A stretch of 64,000 nt of DNA, taken from Desulfurococcales archaeon. Its GTDB lineage: Archaea > Thermoproteota > Thermoprotei_A > Sulfolobales > NBVN01. Both the position numbers and the translations under genes were made by a program. Location: contig JAGDWD010000007.1 in assembly GCA_023255955.1 (NCBI GenBank), forward strand, positions 135,929 to 199,928. Reading direction: 5' to 3'. Below, piece after piece: positions 25,493 through 33,776 of the stretch; the stretch's first letter is position 1, and each line of letters opens with the position of its first letter. The notes below the pieces were generated by a model. That model searched no databases. It was not told the origin of the DNA and saw only the letters and a program-made list of their open reading frames with translations.

Positions 25493-27238
25493 GTGGCAAA
25501 AGCCGGAAAGGTGTCGCTGTTGGATGCGGAGAATGTGGTGAGTAAGTACTACAGGCTAATTACGTTCTCCCCCGGTAAGCAGTTAATAGCTATAGCTCTC
25601 CTAGCTATAGTTCTCGTGATTTACTCTCTCCTAGTTACTGTGCCAGCCAGTAATGTGTTAGAATACATTAAGAACCTGTCACTGTACTTAACTGAGTCCC
25701 TAGTACTAATAGCTCTCCTTTCACCACTTAGGCTTACGCGGATCCTCAATTTGAGGCGTATAACTAACTTCACAACAGCAATACTCCTACTGACATTACC
25801 AGCTGAAGTAGTGCTAAGCCGGTTAAGTAATATTAATGGTCTAGGGCTTGCCGCTGCCTCGGGCTTATCATTGCTTGTTTTCTCAGCTTTCTATAAGGTG
25901 TTAACGGCCGTATTGATATCTTTAGGTATATCCATTATAGCTCCAATTTGCGGGATCGTCATATCTGGTCGTGATGTGGGTGCCCTAATTACCGCTATAC
26001 TTTCTGCTAGTTTCATATCGCTTAGTGTAGGGTTAGTAGCTCTCGCTACTATCGAACATCTCGGTAAGAAGAGGGGGATCTCACCATTAAGTTCCTTACG
26101 GGCATTTATGAGAGCCTGGCTCATAGGAGAGCAAGATCTTCTAGAGAACCTCATGCTTGATCTAGGAACAGCAGATAAAGTTGAGGTTAAGACCGTAATC
26201 CTTAAGAGGGAGGAAGGGGAACCGATAGCATTGGTGTTTCCCAGCTTCCATTTCGGTCCCTTTAGAAGTTTAGGTTCAGCAAGGTTTCCATATCTGTTGG
26301 AGGATAGTCTAGAACCTAGTATGAGGGTCTTTGTCTTTCACACACCGTGTTCCCATGAAAGAAACATAGCTACATCTTCGAGGAGTCTTGAGATAGCTAG
26401 GTCAGTGGCGTCCTCAATAGCTAGCTACTACACGCAGATAGCTGAGCATAGGATGTGCAGACCTCTAGTCTTGAGGAAGGGTGAGTGGGAGATATTTACT
26501 CTGAGAGGTCCAACGATGATGGTTTCCTTCTTAACTAATATTGTTAAAGGGAACGATGATTTACCCTACAGTGTTTGGGAAAAAGCCAAGGAGGTTCTTG
26601 ACGGGAAGCCTCAGCTAAACCTGGTAGCTATCGCGGATACACACGCTTTGAAGGGGCCTCCATACGAGGACGTGAACGAGTTTTCACACATCATAGAATC
26701 TCTGAGGAATAGTGAGGAGTGTAGTGTGGAAGAGCTTTATGTGGGTTATGGTGAGGTCGAGGGAGTGAGATGTCCAGAGCTTTGTTACAATAAAGTTAAG
26801 GTCCTGACACTTAGGTTCGGGAAGGATAGATACGTGTTAGTTTATCTGTATGGGAATAACGTAGACCCTCTCACTAGGGAGAAGATAGTGTCACAGTTGA
26901 GGGACCTAGGTTATAAAGAGCCTGTGCTAGTTACCCCAGACGACCATAGCTGCGCAGCATCATTTAAAACAAAACCCTACTTTGTAGTCGCGGACTGTCC
27001 ATACCTTTACGATGCTGTAGCTGAGGCCGTCAAGAAAGCCTCTGAGAATGAGTCTAGGGCTTCGTACGTGACTCTAGAGCATATATTCCACGATGTTGAG
27101 TTAGCTGGTAATAACATATGGAGACTGACTGAGATGATCGATGATTTAGGTAAGGTAGCAGCTCGAGTTATTGTAGCCGTCATAATCCTTACAAACATCT
27201 TGGCTGTGTTAACTGTGCCAGCTCTTTTAAGTCTCTAA
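25493..27238 (+). CDS. DUF2070 family membrane protein
   Basis: A 581-residue protein with a GTG start. Residues 30-190 hold five or six hydrophobic helices, 215-545 form a large soluble part, and a last helix at 555-580 closes the chain. The soluble part contains SFHFGPFRSLGSARFPYLLED (about 250-270), VFHTPCSHERNIATSSRS and a VAIADTHALKG segment, rich in conserved His/Asp as in archaeal DUF2070 proteins. The family's function is unknown. A metal-dependent hydrolase role is only a guess from these residues. The HD phosphohydrolase gene follows after 11 bp, so the two probably share a transcript. Confidence 0.75.
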   Translation: MAKAGKVSLLDAENVVSKYYRLITFSPGKQLIAIALLAIVLVIYSLLVTVPASNVLEYIKNLSLYLTESLVLIALLSPLRLTRILNLRRITNFTTAILLLTLPAEVVLSRLSNINGLGLAAASGLSLLVFSAFYKVLTAVLISLGISIIAPICGIVISGRDVGALITAILSASFISLSVGLVALATIEHLGKKRGISPLSSLRAFMRAWLIGEQDLLENLMLDLGTADKVEVKTVILKREEGEPIALVFPSFHFGPFRSLGSARFPYLLEDSLEPSMRVFVFHTPCSHERNIATSSRSLEIARSVASSIASYYTQIAEHRMCRPLVLRKGEWEIFTLRGPTMMVSFLTNIVKGNDDLPYSVWEKAKEVLDGKPQLNLVAIADTHALKGPPYEDVNEFSHIIESLRNSEECSVEELYVGYGEVEGVRCPELCYNKVKVLTLRFGKDRYVLVYLYGNNVDPLTREKIVSQLRDLGYKEPVLVTPDDHSCAASFKTKPYFVVADCPYLYDAVAEAVKKASENESRASYVTLEHIFHDVELAGNNIWRLTEMIDDLGKVAARVIVAVIILTNILAVLTVPALLSL

Positions 27239-27249
27239 GTAAGTATATC

Positions 27250-28584
27250 ATGGGAGCCTTGAAGTACACGACGATAATAAAGGATCCTATTCATGGCTAC
27301 ATAAGACTGTACGAACATGAGAAATGTCTGATAGATACTGCCCCCTTCCAGAGATTGAGAAGGATATCCCAGCTTCCTACCTCTCAATATGTCTACCCTT
27401 CAGCGAATCACACACGGTTCTCTCACTCTCTCGGTGTAATGTATGTTTCCGGGGTATTCGCGGAGAACCTGTACTCAGATGAAGACGAGGTGGAGAGCTC
27501 AGAAAGGAGTAGGTTGCTTGTAGTAGCGAGGCTTATAGGTCTTCTACACGACATAGGTCATGGTCCTTTCTCACATACATTTGAAGACCACGTTCTGATT
27601 CCCCGCGGATTAAACCACGAAGTTATGGGTGGTAAAATCGTTAGGGAACACCCGGAGATAGTTAGGTGCTTCGAGAAATGTATTGAGAAGGAATTTAATG
27701 TGAGTGTAGAGCATGTCTCTAAAGCAATAGAGTCACCTGTCTTAGAGACTTGGCCGTTCCGCTCTAAGGTAGGTAACGTCAGTGAAGTCCCGCTCTACTA
27801 CGTTATTAAGGGCCCCTACAGTGCTGACATAATAGACTACCTACTCAGAGACTCTTACTTCACTGGTGCTAACTACGGGCTCGGGCTTGACTGGACAAGA
27901 CTCGCTTACCACTCTAAGATAGTTGGGGACTCGTTGGTACTAGAGTACAAGGCTAGGGACGTACTAGACCATTTACTTCTAGCTAGACTATATATGTTTA
28001 AGACAGTCTACTACCACAAAACTTCAAGAGCTTTCGATAAGGTCCTAGGCACAATTCTTCAGAAAACTGAGCAAGTGCTAAGGATTCCGGAGGCTCTAGA
28101 GCAACCAGAACTATATACAGAGCTGGACGATAGCTATGTTTTAGCTAATCCAGATATAAGAAAACTTGAAGAGGCTAGGTACGTACTTAACCGTATAATC
28201 CCCTACAAACTTGTTTATGAAATAATACAACCCCTAGAAAAGGTCTCGTCTACTCTAATAAAAATAGGAAGGAGCTTAATAGAAGGGATAATAAAGGAAG
28301 AATTCAGTAAGTTAGCCGGGGCTCTCGATGATGAAGCCGTATTTGTTGATAGCCCGAGACTACCAACAAACCCCATGTTTGAAGAAGCCGAGATAAGTAT
28401 ACTTAAACCGGATGGATCCATAACTAAAACCCCTATAAGGGAGACCGTAGCCGGTATTATGCCACACGAAGTGAATTTCTTCCGTGTATACCTGCACAGG
28501 AAACATATAGATTATTTAGATAGGCTTAGGACGCGTGTGACCGCTCTCTTCGGTAGTGCTGACGAACTAAGACCGTTCTACTAG
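27250..28584 (+). CDS. HD-domain phosphohydrolase (SAMHD1/dGTPase-like)
   Basis: A 444-residue metal-dependent phosphohydrolase. Ligand motifs: RFSHSLGVMYVSG (His59), LLHDIGHGPFSHTFE (His100, Asp101) and SADIIDYLLRDSYFTG, which supplies the distal Asp. The N-terminal IKDPIHGYIRLYEHE and FQRLRRISQLP are typical of the group that includes SAMHD1 and archaeal dNTP triphosphohydrolases. The likely job is hydrolysis of (d)NTPs or related nucleotides. The substrate is not determined by sequence. It is coupled to the DUF2070 gene. Confidence 0.88.
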   Translation: MGALKYTTIIKDPIHGYIRLYEHEKCLIDTAPFQRLRRISQLPTSQYVYPSANHTRFSHSLGVMYVSGVFAENLYSDEDEVESSERSRLLVVARLIGLLHDIGHGPFSHTFEDHVLIPRGLNHEVMGGKIVREHPEIVRCFEKCIEKEFNVSVEHVSKAIESPVLETWPFRSKVGNVSEVPLYYVIKGPYSADIIDYLLRDSYFTGANYGLGLDWTRLAYHSKIVGDSLVLEYKARDVLDHLLLARLYMFKTVYYHKTSRAFDKVLGTILQKTEQVLRIPEALEQPELYTELDDSYVLANPDIRKLEEARYVLNRIIPYKLVYEIIQPLEKVSSTLIKIGRSLIEGIIKEEFSKLAGALDDEAVFVDSPRLPTNPMFEEAEISILKPDGSITKTPIRETVAGIMPHEVNFFRVYLHRKHIDYLDRLRTRVTALFGSADELRPFY

Positions 28585-28991
28585 TGAGTATAGCATAGCT
28601 ACCGTTTGTCCCTAGATGCTCGTTGATGTGGGTTTATGTTTGTTTATTGTGTCTAGGGACTTCCACCTCGTCCACAGGGTTTTCCCTACCCCTGTGGGTC
28701 ATGGGCGGCTGTCGAGCCCAACGGCATGGGGCTCCCATCTACGTCTAACCCCGCAGAGCTCGGAGCATTGCTCCCATCACTCAGCAGGGTGTCCAAGCTA
28801 CCTACAGGAATGAAGTTAATAAGTCTAACATATAACCCCAGAGCACAGCAACCCTAAAAACCATAAACACAACGACCACTAATCAAAAACAGAACAGCCC
28901 TACTCACAATTCTGGTTTCCCGGAGCTGAGGGAGTTCAGTACAACGAGTTGTGGATTATACTTGTTAACGTTTTTAGTCTAAGCTACTCTT
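28585..28991. other. Long intergenic region between the HD and glycerate kinase genes
   Basis: The left 230 bp hold the structured element described separately. The right part (28821-28991) is AC-rich on the plus strand, without palindromes or a convincing frame, and should contain the promoter of the glycerate kinase gene. Confidence 0.5.
28600..28820 (-). other. Highly structured non-coding stretch, possible IS200/IS605 TnpB 3'-end/omega-RNA relic
   Basis: Four perfect inverted repeats lie close together: GTCCCTAGA/TCTAGGGAC (28608-28616, 28652-28660), CCACAGGG/CCCTGTGG (28672-28679, 28690-28697), GAGCCC/GGGCTC (28714-28719, 28729-28734) and GGAGC/GCTCC (28762-28766, 28770-28774). It is far more GC-rich than other spacers here. 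On the minus strand an open frame of about 40 codons ends at a stop near 28687 (..GSPMPLGSTAAHDPQG), followed by GGTGGAAGTCCCT. That mix of protein tail, hairpins and GGTGGAAG is what I would expect at the right end of a TnpB element. No TnpB catalytic part remains. A stable housekeeping ncRNA is the alternative. Confidence 0.4.
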
Positions 28992-30383
28992 GTGGTTATG
29001 GAACTTAGGATGTCTGTCCACTTAAGGGAGGGCTTGATAAAGAATCGGGATATGCTAGCTAGGACTAAGCTACATTTAGATGTTCTTGAGGTTCTTGAAG
29101 TAGGGCTTGCCGCAGCAAATCCGAGAACGGCTGTCAAGAACTTTATTTCACTGAGAGGGGATACTCTGTGTTTCCGAGATGAGTGCTTCCGTTTTAATGG
29201 TAGGGTCCATGTCGTAGGCTTTGGGAAAGCTGGAGCGGGTATGGCCCTGGGCTGCGAAGACTCCTTAGGGGATGTCATTGTAGGTGGTGTAGTTATAGTT
29301 CCCACACTCGATGTCCACGAGAAACCTAGGAAGATATTACTAGTTGAAGGAGATCATCCAATACCCAAAGAAAAAACCCTCAAGGCAAGCCAGGCTCTGG
29401 TCTCATACGTACAGGAGAACGTAAAGGAGGGTGACACAGTAATCGTCCTAATCTCCGGTGGAGGATCAGCCCTCTTCGAGATACCCTACCCACCCCTAAC
29501 CTTAGAAGATGTAGCTATAACGACACGTAACCTCATGCGAGCTGGAGCCGACATAATCGAGCTCAACACTGTCCGCAAGCACATCAGCCATGTTAAGGGA
29601 GGGAGATTCATAAGGTTCCTCGAGAAGGCAGGTGCTGTGTTCTCTCTAATAGTGTCCGACGTTGTAGGTGATCCCCCGGAGTTCATCGCTTCAGGACCTA
29701 CAGAAGCTGATACTACGACCTTCAAGGATGCTTACGAAGTCCTCCAAAGAAGGAGGGTGTGGGATCAACTACCGGACAGAGTTAAGGACTTAATACTCGC
29801 AGGTGTTCGTGGGGAAATACCGGAGACGCTGAAACCGGGTGATAGACTCCTCACTAAGGTCAAGAACTTTATTGTAGCAAGTAACTCGATATCTCTTGAG
29901 AGAATGAAGATCAGAGCAGCTGAGCTCGGATATAGAGTAACGATACTCACATCTATGATGGTCGGGGAAGCTAGGGAGGTGGGTAAGTTCCTAGGGGGTG
30001 TAGCCAAACACCTTACTAAATATAAGAATCCCGGGGAGAAGATAATGATACTTCTAGGTGGGGAAACTACGGTCACAGTCCAAGGTAACGGTGTCGGAGG
30101 TAGGAATCAGGAGCTCTGTGTAGGGTTTTCACTATCTGTTCGAGGTCTAGGTAATGTTGTGCTAGCATCTATAGGTACGGATGGAGTAGACGGTAACAGC
30201 CCAGCAGCAGGAGGGATATGTGATGGCTACCTGGTGGATGAGGCTGTAAAGTTAGGTATGGACCCACACAGGTACCTACTCGACAACGATACATACACAT
30301 TACTTAAATTCTTAGGGAGGGCCATAGTAACCGGCCCTACTGGTACAAACGTCAATGACTTAGTAGTAATTGCTGTGGAGTAG
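28992..30383 (+). CDS. Glycerate 2-kinase (GckA/MOFRL family)
   Basis: A 463-residue two-domain kinase of the DUF4147-MOFRL family, which phosphorylates D-glycerate to 2-phosphoglycerate in archaeal non-phosphorylated or semi-phosphorylated sugar breakdown. Seen: HVVGFGKAGAGMALG near residue 72, VEGDHPIPKEKTLKAS, VLISGGGSALFEIPYPPLTLEDV, LNTVRKHISHVKGGRF, SDVVGDPPEFIASGPT, and the C-terminal GVGGRNQELC, SIGTDGVDGNSPAAG and VTGPTGTNVNDLVV motifs. Several starts are possible (GTG 28992, ATG 28998, ATG 29010). Confidence 0.93.
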   Translation: MVMELRMSVHLREGLIKNRDMLARTKLHLDVLEVLEVGLAAANPRTAVKNFISLRGDTLCFRDECFRFNGRVHVVGFGKAGAGMALGCEDSLGDVIVGGVVIVPTLDVHEKPRKILLVEGDHPIPKEKTLKASQALVSYVQENVKEGDTVIVLISGGGSALFEIPYPPLTLEDVAITTRNLMRAGADIIELNTVRKHISHVKGGRFIRFLEKAGAVFSLIVSDVVGDPPEFIASGPTEADTTTFKDAYEVLQRRRVWDQLPDRVKDLILAGVRGEIPETLKPGDRLLTKVKNFIVASNSISLERMKIRAAELGYRVTILTSMMVGEAREVGKFLGGVAKHLTKYKNPGEKIMILLGGETTVTVQGNGVGGRNQELCVGFSLSVRGLGNVVLASIGTDGVDGNSPAAGGICDGYLVDEAVKLGMDPHRYLLDNDTYTLLKFLGRAIVTGPTGTNVNDLVVIAVE

Positions 30384-30392
30384 GGATAGCCC

Positions 30393-31787
30393 TTGAACCT
30401 CGTCGATGCGGCGTTAATAGTAGCGTTCTCCCCCTTAATACTTACCCTAACCTTACACTCCATTTACATTCTATCAAGTTCTTATAGCAGAAGAAATGAG
30501 GAGAGAGATCGAAATACATGTTCCCCTCCTAAAACAATGAGTGTAGGTATAGTTATACCAATAAAGAATGAGCCTATAGAGCTTGTTTGTAGTGGTGTAA
30601 CCTACTTAGATAAAGTATTGAGAGACCTATACCGGGATATCTTCCTCTACATAATATCTGACGATGACGAGACGTACGTAGATGAACTTAGAAAATCACT
30701 TAGAGGTTTAGAGCTGAGGTTGCCGGTGACAGTCGTAAGAAGAGGTGGTTCAGGAGGGCGTGTAGCAGCACTGAATTACGCTCTCTATAACGTCGTTAAG
30801 GAGGATTTGATGCTGGTTCTCGATGTCGATGCTCGACCTAGTAGAGAGTTCTTCGAGGAGCTATTGAGTTGTTCCCTATGTAACGATGTATGTGTAGGTC
30901 ACTGGGTGGGATACTGGACTACGAGCACTAGAATAGCGAAAGCTTTAGCGCTCTCTACAGATCTCGTAGCTACAGCTCTTTACAGGGGTAGGCAGTCCCT
31001 AGGTCTCCTACTATTTCCTCTCGGCTCCGGCACACTCTTCAAGACGGGTGTCCTCAAAGCCATCGGGGGCTGGGAGTACGGGACTCTTCAGGATGATGTG
31101 ATAATAGGGATGAAGCTCCACGGTGCTGGCTACAGTGTTAGCTACTCGAGTAAGGCTATAGTGCGGGTACTCGTTCCATCATCTTATAGAGCTTTCAGGA
31201 TACAGCAACTTAAGTGGGCTTACGGAGCTTTAGAGAGCCTTAAGTACAGCTTCAAGTACCTGAATAAGAAAGCCGGGTTCCTTAAGTCTCTGGAGGCAAG
31301 GCTCTACACACTTCAGTACCTGCCCGCGATGTCCACGTTAATAGCCTCCACAATCATTCCAGTACTAGCAATAACGTTCTCCACAGATGTCAGCCTCACC
31401 TCGATGTTTATTGTCGGGATAGTGCCAACTCTCTACGTAGTGAGCATACTAAAGGCTCTCAAACGGGAATACGGCTCAATCATCAGGATCCTCAAGACAT
31501 TGGGAACGACGTCAGCTATAGGCCTCGTAGTAGCCCCAGTAGTTGCTAAGGGAGTATTCTTAGGTGCTCTCGGCAAAAAATTAAAGGCTCCAGTAACTCC
31601 TAAAGGTTTCGAAGATCGAGAAAACTATAGAGAGTACCTTGAAGAGTACTTAGTAGCGATCCTCTCAGCCATCTTAGGAAGCATCTCACTATTCAAAGGC
31701 CTCTACATAGCGTCAACTCTAGGACTACTCCCGTTAGCAGCCTTAGCATACACTTTCCTTAGAGCCACTAAAGTGAGTTCAAGCTAG
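30393..31787 (+). CDS. Membrane glycosyltransferase, GT2 family
   Basis: A 464-residue processive-type GT2. One N-terminal helix (about 5-26) is followed by a cytoplasmic catalytic domain with VIPIKNEP, SDDDETYV, VLDVDARPS (the DxD metal site), LQDDVIIGMKL (catalytic Asp region) and RIQQLKWAYGA (the QxxRW-like acceptor motif, here QxxKW). Four or five helices occupy 305-460. It probably makes or extends a surface polysaccharide or glycolipid. The start is TTG, 9 bp after the glycerate kinase stop, so the two genes may share a transcript though their roles differ. Confidence 0.85.
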   Translation: MNLVDAALIVAFSPLILTLTLHSIYILSSSYSRRNEERDRNTCSPPKTMSVGIVIPIKNEPIELVCSGVTYLDKVLRDLYRDIFLYIISDDDETYVDELRKSLRGLELRLPVTVVRRGGSGGRVAALNYALYNVVKEDLMLVLDVDARPSREFFEELLSCSLCNDVCVGHWVGYWTTSTRIAKALALSTDLVATALYRGRQSLGLLLFPLGSGTLFKTGVLKAIGGWEYGTLQDDVIIGMKLHGAGYSVSYSSKAIVRVLVPSSYRAFRIQQLKWAYGALESLKYSFKYLNKKAGFLKSLEARLYTLQYLPAMSTLIASTIIPVLAITFSTDVSLTSMFIVGIVPTLYVVSILKALKREYGSIIRILKTLGTTSAIGLVVAPVVAKGVFLGALGKKLKAPVTPKGFEDRENYREYLEEYLVAILSAILGSISLFKGLYIASTLGLLPLAALAYTFLRATKVSSS

Positions 31788-31969
31788 GAGATTTTAGGGT
31801 AAGGTGTTATGAATGAAATTATCAAGTAAGTCTAGCTCTAAGGATAGTTCAGATTCATCTATACCCTCAGAATAACTCTAGGTGTCGTTAGCTCTGTATG
31901 TAAGGCATCTGTGTTTTGAAGTCTAGTTACAGATTTGAAGGCTTAAAAACTACTTCGAATAGCAGTAGG

Positions 31970-32266
31970 TTAACTTCTCTTTTCGGCACAGCAAGGAGTT
32001 GATCTACGTGATTTAATTGGTTCTTTGACTTGCTTGGCTGCCATGTAGGCGCAGTAACCCCCTATAGCTCCACCAATAGGAAGCCCTAATAAGGTGAGGT
32101 ACCATAGAGGTGTACCTGGTTCCGATGGTTTTAATGAACCCCAAATAGCTCTTTCAATTCTTCCAACAATAAGAGCAAGCATTAATAAAGCAAGAATCCA
32201 CGGCCATCTTATTATCATACATACTTTAGGTACTCTCACCTTCACCTCACTAACACCCCATAACAT
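31970..32266 (-). CDS. Small two-helix membrane protein, function unknown
   Basis: A 98-residue protein with predicted helices at about 23-40 and 55-76, a short basic N-terminus and a C-terminal tail that contains CC and several Lys/Arg. I recognise no family. The composition is that of a genuine membrane protein, but there is no operon context: the neighbours are a converging GT2 gene and a nearly empty spacer. It may be lineage specific. Confidence 0.5.
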   Translation of the reverse strand: MLWGVSEVKVRVPKVCMIIRWPWILALLMLALIVGRIERAIWGSLKPSEPGTPLWYLTLLGLPIGGAIGGYCAYMAAKQVKEPIKSRRSTPCCAEKRS

Positions 32267-32635
32267 TATTCATAGTAGCTCTAATAACCTTACAATATGT
32301 TAAGTAATTTTCTATAGTAGATAGCGTTTTACACTCTTTCGGACATTGATTCCCAGCTTTCAAGGAAGTAATCCCTTCTGCAATCCTCTTCCCAGTCAAG
32401 CTGTCAAAGGTTGTCAGGCCTATCTATCAAGAATTGACAAGTCCTTTACTACATCGGGTTTACGCTTAGTTCGTAAGCATAAAGCCAGCTAAGGAAGTAC
32501 TCACCCAACTGGTTTACGCTTATGCTCATAAGTGGAAACCTAGGTAGGGCTGCTCCTATAATCTTAGGGTAGACCTGAGCTTTAGATGGTCTAGGTGGAA
32601 TACCCCTACAGGAGTAGAGCCAGGGTGGTAGGGTT
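32267..32635. other. Intergenic region with degenerate coding remnants and a short direct repeat
   Basis: Read on the minus strand, about 60 open codons (about 32445-32635) give a protein-like but unrecognised peptide with GIPPRPSKAQVYPKIIGAALP and end at a TAG near 32451. A second remnant (32331-about 32454) reads QLDWEEDCRRDYFLESWESM with one in-frame TGA upstream. GGTTTACGCTTA occurs twice (about 32457 and 32513). I take it as debris of one or two lost genes, possibly insertion-sequence related. Confidence 0.35.
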
Positions 32636-33604
32636 CTAGATATCGAGGCTGACCCAGTCTACTGTAGCTTCATCCAGGTTAATCACGGTTCTACCAAGAG
32701 AATTCATTCTCAGCGGACCAAGAATTTTGAGGATAGCGTCAACCGGGAACTCAGTAAATCTTGCTCTATGACTAATTAGGTAGATCTCATCATCGACAGA
32801 CAGTGAGGATATTACTACGTGTGCTTTCATTATAGCTGGAGTTCTATAGTCACTTTCAGTAACCCTAACTACGAACTCACCCCACCGTACATTACTGTAT
32901 GGGCCTACAAATCCCGTTATCCTGTTACAGTTCAGGATTCTTATAGTTACTTTCTTACCCCGGAACTTACCCTGTAGATACTTCCGAGTTAGAAGCTCAG
33001 CATGAGTATCTGTCCCAAGAATTTCCGAGACCTCACTAACTTCATAGTAGGCATCAAAGCGGTTTAAATGATCTAAAGCACCGTTTGCGTAGAGTAGCTG
33101 CACCTTCTCGTAGGCTCCCGGGCTATCTAAACAATGCACATCTATATCGGACTCAACCCCGAAGTATCCTCCCAGGTAAGAGCCTGCTACACCACATTCT
33201 AACCCAACGTCATCGAACAAGCGAAGAATCTCATTAACTTCTTCAACCCTACTGTAACGTCCATCGTGAAGCCAGCTAAGGATATTCAGGACGTCTTCCC
33301 AGGGGACTACCGGGACGTCCCTACCAAGCTCCTCAATATACGTGATGTAGTGTGGATAATACCTCTCAATAATACTCATCGCCTCAAAGTATCTCTTTAC
33401 TTTCTTACCTTCAAATACCCTGGGAACAGCTACTAACCCCTCAGAGCTGTGAATACAGCCCTTCACAACCCACAAGCTCCCATCATGGTGCTTAATTAGA
33501 TCACCTTCAATAGCAGGGAAATTCCCCAGAACAGGTAGCTTACAGCGTTTTGGGTCAGGCAAGGATAACCTCATCACCTCCTCAATACGGCTCTTCCTCA
33601 TCAT
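32636..33604 (-). CDS. Predicted nucleotidyltransferase (Pol beta-like fold), archaeal family
   Basis: A 322-residue protein. The central segment CGVAGSYLGGYFGVESDIDVHCLD has the GS-x(n)-DxD pattern of the DNA polymerase beta-type nucleotidyltransferase fold (Gly141-Ser142, Asp153, Asp155). It is flanked by an N-terminal domain (IEGDLIKHHDGSLWVVKGCIH), which resembles archaeal DUF-type predicted nucleotidyltransferases. The C-terminal part holds a beta-rich region. Substrate and role are unknown. It has no operon partner. Confidence 0.6.
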   Translation of the reverse strand: MMRKSRIEEVMRLSLPDPKRCKLPVLGNFPAIEGDLIKHHDGSLWVVKGCIHSSEGLVAVPRVFEGKKVKRYFEAMSIIERYYPHYITYIEELGRDVPVVPWEDVLNILSWLHDGRYSRVEEVNEILRLFDDVGLECGVAGSYLGGYFGVESDIDVHCLDSPGAYEKVQLLYANGALDHLNRFDAYYEVSEVSEILGTDTHAELLTRKYLQGKFRGKKVTIRILNCNRITGFVGPYSNVRWGEFVVRVTESDYRTPAIMKAHVVISSLSVDDEIYLISHRARFTEFPVDAILKILGPLRMNSLGRTVINLDEATVDWVSLDI

Positions 33605-33776
33605 CCATGATAATTATAGAAAATAAACATAATATAGCTAATCTAATCGGTACACATCTAATTTCAGCTTAAATAACTGGGGGATTGAAGTACGTGAATG
33701 CCGTACATGTTACCAGCTGTTTTAAATAGCAGGTTATGTTGTGATAGTGAGATTAGAGGTAAGGTCGGTACATTCC

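Noticed and set aside
28616-28813. Plus-strand 65-codon frame in the structured spacer
   Set aside because: The composition is dictated by the inverted repeats, and it has no promoter, ribosome-binding site or family resemblance.
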